Assembly: GCA_014529385.2 (NCBI GenBank)
Contig: CM043960.1
Location: forward strand, 74,251,410-74,311,409
Source of the DNA: Adiantum capillus-veneris
Lineage: Eukaryota; Streptophyta; Polypodiopsida; Polypodiales; Pteridaceae
Length of the DNA: 60,000 nt
Reading direction: 5' to 3'
Shown: positions 56,300 to 60,000 of the stretch, piece by piece
Numbering within the stretch: position 1 is the first letter of the stretch
Layout: each line of letters opens with the position of its first letter
Notes under the pieces: generated by a model
Seen by the model: the letters and a program-made list of their open reading frames with translations, nothing else
The model's database searches: none
What the model was told of the DNA's origin: nothing
Position numbers and translations under genes: made by a program

Positions 56300-57715
56300 A
56301 GGAGGGATTTGCAAAGACCTTCAGTCAACAAAGAGTAGCGATGCATGCCATCAATCATGGATGAGTGGCTACAAGAGTTTTCAAATTGGAAGACTGAAGA
56401 ATAGGAGACTATAGAAGCACTCGAGGCCTTCATCAAAGTAATACTATCAGGTTGTAGTGTCATCGATATCCAAGAGGTAAGCTCCCCATCTTGCATTTCT
56501 CGTGCTAATCGCAAATCAAGAGCATTAAGAGGGAGGGCTATGGAATGTCAGCACTATTGTCAACCAAAGCATTTTGTCAATGAGTGCTGACAGAGGAGGT
56601 GAAGAAAGAACAATGAGTTTTGCTTTTGAGAACCGCATCAGCACTCTCACATTAGTCAGATTTTGTGTAGAACCAAGTGTTTTCTCTTCAACAGCCAGAG
56701 AAGAGTCGTCAACTACATCAACCACAAAGTCAAAGTCACAAAGCCTAAATCATTTGGTGGAAGCAAGTGGGCCTACGCTCTCTCTAGGCCTATAGAGTTC
56801 AAGTGAAGTATGACCACCCAAGTGTCACCACCGTTGCATGCAAAATGGAAAGCCGATTGAGGTAGACTCTTCTCGCCCAGTCAATTTTGAACCTAGTATG
56901 GAGGATTATGTGGGCTTCAACAAGAGGTAGAGGTCTGTGGTGAAGGTGTCACCTCATCACACTTAAGGTATGCAACTCTAGTCTTTGAAGCCTTTCCTTA
57001 CATTTTGAGCTGCATCACTTCTCAGCTAGAGAATCTATATGTGCATTTGGTGCAGCAAGGGCATGCACACAACCACAATCAAGATCAAGGGAGAGGACAA
57101 CAAATGCAAAACCAAGAATACCACTGCTATAATTATGGAGAAGACAGCCATGGTATGTATTAGTGTCAACATGCAAGGAGGCAAAATTTCAACAGAGGAG
57201 TAAGACAAAACTAGGTTTCACCACCGAGAGCAAGACCACCACCATCATGGACACCACAACAAGCACTACCTGTGAAAATTCTACAACCACCCGTTCAACC
57301 ACATCCACCACCACCATGGACACCACAACAAGCACTACCTGTGAAAATTCTACAACCACCCGTTCAACCACATCCACCACCACCATGGACACCACAACAA
57401 GCACTACCTGTGAAAATTCTACAACCACCCGTTCAACCACATCCACCACCACCACCACAACCTCTCATTCCACCCTTACCCCCACGACCAATCGGTAACT
57501 AGGCAGTAAGTGTCATCAGTCTTGAACGTAAGGGAAAGGAGAAAGTGAAAGAGGATATGAAGGGAGTGGCAAAAATTAAGACCAAGGTTAAAGGAGTAGA
57601 TGACATGGGGGCAAATCATGCTAGGCATGGTGAATCTTCCCAAAAGGAAGAAAAGATGAAAACTAAAGGGGAATATAGCAAAAAGCCATCCAAGTCACAA
57701 TGTGAAATAAAATGA
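56300..57715 (+). pseudogene. gag-like remnant with zinc-knuckle and Pro-rich repeat
   Basis: Plus-strand fragments in several frames: VTKPKSFGGSKWAYALSRPI near 56730-56790 resembles the start of Ty3-type gag. Near 57105-57180 YHCYNYGEDSHG then CQHARRQNFNRG looks like a knuckle (C-x2-C-x4-H-x4-C) in which the second Cys is Tyr and a stop intervenes. A Pro-rich 23-residue unit is then repeated, followed by a Lys-rich tail ending at TGA ~57715. No pol is found downstream. It looks like the broken gag of an unknown plus-strand element. Confidence 0.5.
57247..57453 (+). repeat. 69-bp tandem repeat, three units, in frame
   Basis: Units begin at 57247, 57316 and 57385 and are nearly identical. In the open frame each encodes a 23-residue unit including PWTPQQALPVKILQPPVQPH. 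A length divisible by three keeps the frame. Confidence 0.93.
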
Positions 57716-58464
57716 CTTTTAACTTTGGAAACTACTTCCTAATTGGCCCATCTCGCACCTTAGTTTGGCAACACTCGAAAAAAGGGAGCCACCTGATTTT
57801 GTCTGCTCTCTTCGGGCTTGTCCTCTTGAAGGGAGGAGGGGGGGGGGGCACTAACGACATCACTAGTGCCCCTTGGAATTTTTATTTTTTTCACCCTCCA
57901 AGTTCTCAAAGTATTTGAAAAAAAGAAAAATAACCTTAGCGAGCGAAAAATACTTAGGTGACACGATGGAAGAAGGAAGAGTGACAAGTGTGCGTCGTGG
58001 GTTGGGGGGGGCGAAGGGCGAACAAGAGAAAGCAAATGAAACAAGCTTACACCAAACGCGTTTCGCTTAATTAGCTCATCAGTGGTGTAAACTGAAAGGT
58101 GGATATGGAGGAGGTATATATAGTGAAGTGTGGCTCAAAAAACTGTAACAAGTACCATATCGAAGAGGGATAGAGCTTCTGAAAGATAGGTTATGACCCA
58201 ACTTAAGCGGGTACTTACAAAAAAGAGGAGAGAAAGGAAGAGATTTACTAGGGTAATAAAGATTGTGAAGGGGGTAGTAGAGGGGTGGCAAAGTTGTACA
58301 AAAAAGGGGGAGACTAACCCAAGGAGTTTGACTGTGCCTAGGGAATGGGCAGAGTTTAGAGGGGTTGCATATACATCAGAGGCAAAACATAACCGAATTC
58401 TAGTTGAGGTGGGTTTTAGTCAATAGAGGGTGGAGTTCTTTGAGAAGGGGGGGTGGGGGGGGGG
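57716..58464. other. Non-coding stretch with two G-rich tracts
   Basis: No recognisable gene. It contains GGAGGAGGGGGG (57832-57848) followed by a 28-nt near-palindrome (57845-57872), and a second tract at 58445-58464 that abuts the LTR of element G. Confidence 0.5.
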
Positions 58465-59407
58465 TGTTGAGCCAGCAGAGGAGCACACCCACATTTTTGC
58501 TCACACTCATCATTTTTGTAACCATTGATTGTAATAAATGTCTTTCCGACATTGATTTTGAATTGAGCCATTCATTAAGTAACGGGACTCAATTGAGTTT
58601 CCAGCTTGTAATCCCGAAGTAATTTCACTTGCTGATGTAATTAGTTAGAGATGTTCTCACCTCCAAGGCTGAGGTATATAAGCCAAAGTTTTTGTAACCT
58701 AAGGAGATTCAGATTATTAATCAAAGTGAGTTTTTGAGCGTCATGACTGTGTCTGAGAGAGAGTGAGTGAGAGAGAGAGAGTCTTATCTACTTGCTACAC
58801 GAGCTACGGAGCTGCCATTGGAGAAGCGACACCGCCATTGTGTTAGCAACGGCGAGAGCTACGCACTGATACCAAGAGTGCGCGCTATCGGCTTCTATGT
58901 GTGGTAAGTTCCTACGAGCTTCAGTGTGAGTTTTCTTCCAGCTCGTGTGTCAGAATAGAGCGTGCAGCATATCTATAGAACCACAACGAGTAGAGCTACA
59001 CATTAGTACCATCAGGGTCAGGTTTCGATCACCTGTATTTTTTGGCTTGTCTTCATACGCGTTTACCGCACGGAGTGGTTATAGGGTGATTTTGCAGTTC
59101 AAGTATTTAGGGTGTTGTTCTTACCTAGTGCATAGACTTCCCCTTGAGTTTGAGATCGATTCAATGATTCTAGATCCTGTTTCGTATAGCATTCGTTCGT
59201 AGTACGGATTTCAGTCACTTGCGTATTTTGGAACTTAGATTTGATTTCCTTAGTAGTGATTGTCATTAGAAGGTCGAGTAGGTGATTTGACACCCACCTA
59301 GTTGTTTCCATGCGCCTGCGGGTCAAGCTCCGTCCTCGTCTGACAAATTCTGTTGTTGGTTGAGTTCTCGCTATTTAGCTTCCGCTAGCGGCGTAACCGC
59401 CTTAACA
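58465..59407 (+). repeat. LTR of element G
   Basis: 943 bp. The TATA box TATATAAG is at 58675-58682 in GAGGTATATAAGCC; GA-rich repeats at 58757-58784 lie in the presumed R region. Only one copy is in the window. Confidence 0.78.
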
Positions 59408-59409
59408 TT

Positions 59410-59426
59410 TGGCGCCGCTGCCGGGG
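59410..59426 (+). promoter_or_regulatory. Primer-binding site of element G (Asp-tRNA type)
   Basis: TGGCGCCGCTGCCGGGG, two bases after the LTR end. It matches the complement of plant Asp tRNA 3' ends except at one or two positions. Confidence 0.9.
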
Positions 59427-60000
59427 ACGCGAGCCCTAAGTAGGTGACCTTAGACTAATCCTACGAGGTGCGTCATATAAACTACTTTGTATACTTTAGT
59501 TAGAAAAGATCTAGGAGTAGTGGACTCCGAAGATCTCAAGAGATACTAGGAAGTGGGGTATTCGTGGGTCTTCCATGTTGACAGTATGTTTAGTTTAGCT
59601 CAGATTTGTTTGTTGTTTTGTCGGTGTTGAGTAGTTGTTGATAGAAGAAAAATTTGCTAGTCCGTGAGTGACAGTGGATATCTTTAAAGTCACAATTACC
59701 AAACCCATTTTATGATTAGGAATAGCTTAGGTAGGACTTCATTTGATCTTGATCTAGAGCTAATAATCACTGGAGTATTTGCTTGATATGGTTGATTGCA
59801 TGTTAGATCACTAAACCGTCGAGTTAGTAGTGAAACTTGCAATAAACAAAAGTCAGAGAAATTTTCTGTGTATCTGGGAGTTTCTGAGCACTTGAGAAAG
59901 CTTTAGGAAGGATTCTGTGCCCAAAAACTGGAAATCTGCAACTTTAGACATCATACGCGTATGATGTCTAAATGACCAAATAGAGACCAAAACAAAAATT
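59427..60000 (+). other. Leader of element G
   Basis: No coding frame. A perfect 30-bp palindrome lies at 59943-59972, centred on CGCG. Confidence 0.6.

Larger units (their letters stand above)
58465..60000 (+). mobile_element. Ty3/gypsy element G: 5' LTR, PBS and leader (continues off window)
   Basis: LTR 58465-59407, TGTTGAGCC to CCTTAACA, followed by an Asp-type PBS and a leader with no long frame. The PBS type equals that of element A, so G is probably also of the Tat/Athila side. Gag and pol would lie to the right. Confidence 0.8.

Noticed and set aside
57163-57502. Thr-rich frame TTTSTTCENS as a mucin-like gene
   Set aside because: It is the alternative frame of the 69-bp repeat; the Pro-rich frame fits the neighbouring gag remnant better.

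Overview
The window reads as plant nuclear heterochromatin. It is almost wholly LTR retrotransposons, many inserted inside one another. The evidence for a land plant is primer-binding sites for initiator-Met and Asp tRNAs, Ty1/copia polyproteins with GAG-PR-INT-RT-RNaseH order, a Ty3/gypsy element with two RNase H domains (the Tat-type hallmark), very large LTR elements, and CT-, GA- and GT-rich intergenic DNA. I see no convincing host gene, rRNA, tRNA or CRISPR array. The species cannot be named from this.

Layout from left to right. (1) 1-4978: the 5' part of copia element 1 on the minus strand. Its gag-pol frame appears open from an ATG at 3982 to the window edge. (2) 5569-29165: a giant minus-strand Ty3 element (A, 23.6 kb) with two ~0.9 kb LTRs, a perfect CTCTT target duplication, a PBS, a PPT, decayed gag-PR-RT-RH-INT, a second protease-like domain fused behind the integrase, and a long extra coiled-coil ORF in its 3' part. 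Element A carries a 4.1 kb TG...CA insertion without genes (E, probably a solo LTR, duplication GTACA), and E carries a 1.3 kb inverted-repeat element (F). (3) 30171-42990: a decayed minus-strand Ty3 element (B), split inside its RT by an 8.7 kb Tat-like Ty3 element (C, 32329-41043) that has the acquired second RNase H. (4) 42991-54735: a decayed minus-strand copia element 2, close kin of copia 1 and apparently inserted in B. A 2.5 kb coding-free short-LTR element (D, plus strand) inserted in its protease region. A later tandem duplication of 2570 bp, joining part of D to part of the copia gag/protease, amplified this segment to three copies. (5) 54742-57715: plus-strand promoter-like DNA and a gag-like remnant with a 69-bp in-frame repeat. 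(6) 58465-60000: a plus-strand LTR, an Asp-type PBS and the leader of another Ty3 element that runs off the right edge.

The elements work only as selfish replication units: LTRs carry promoters, gag packages, PR processes, RT/RH copies and INT inserts. Only copia 1 looks coding-intact. The most unusual signals are the INT-protease fusion, the 3' extra ORF, the dispersed CGCG-centred palindromes of element A with a similar palindrome in the last element, and the D/copia tandem array.
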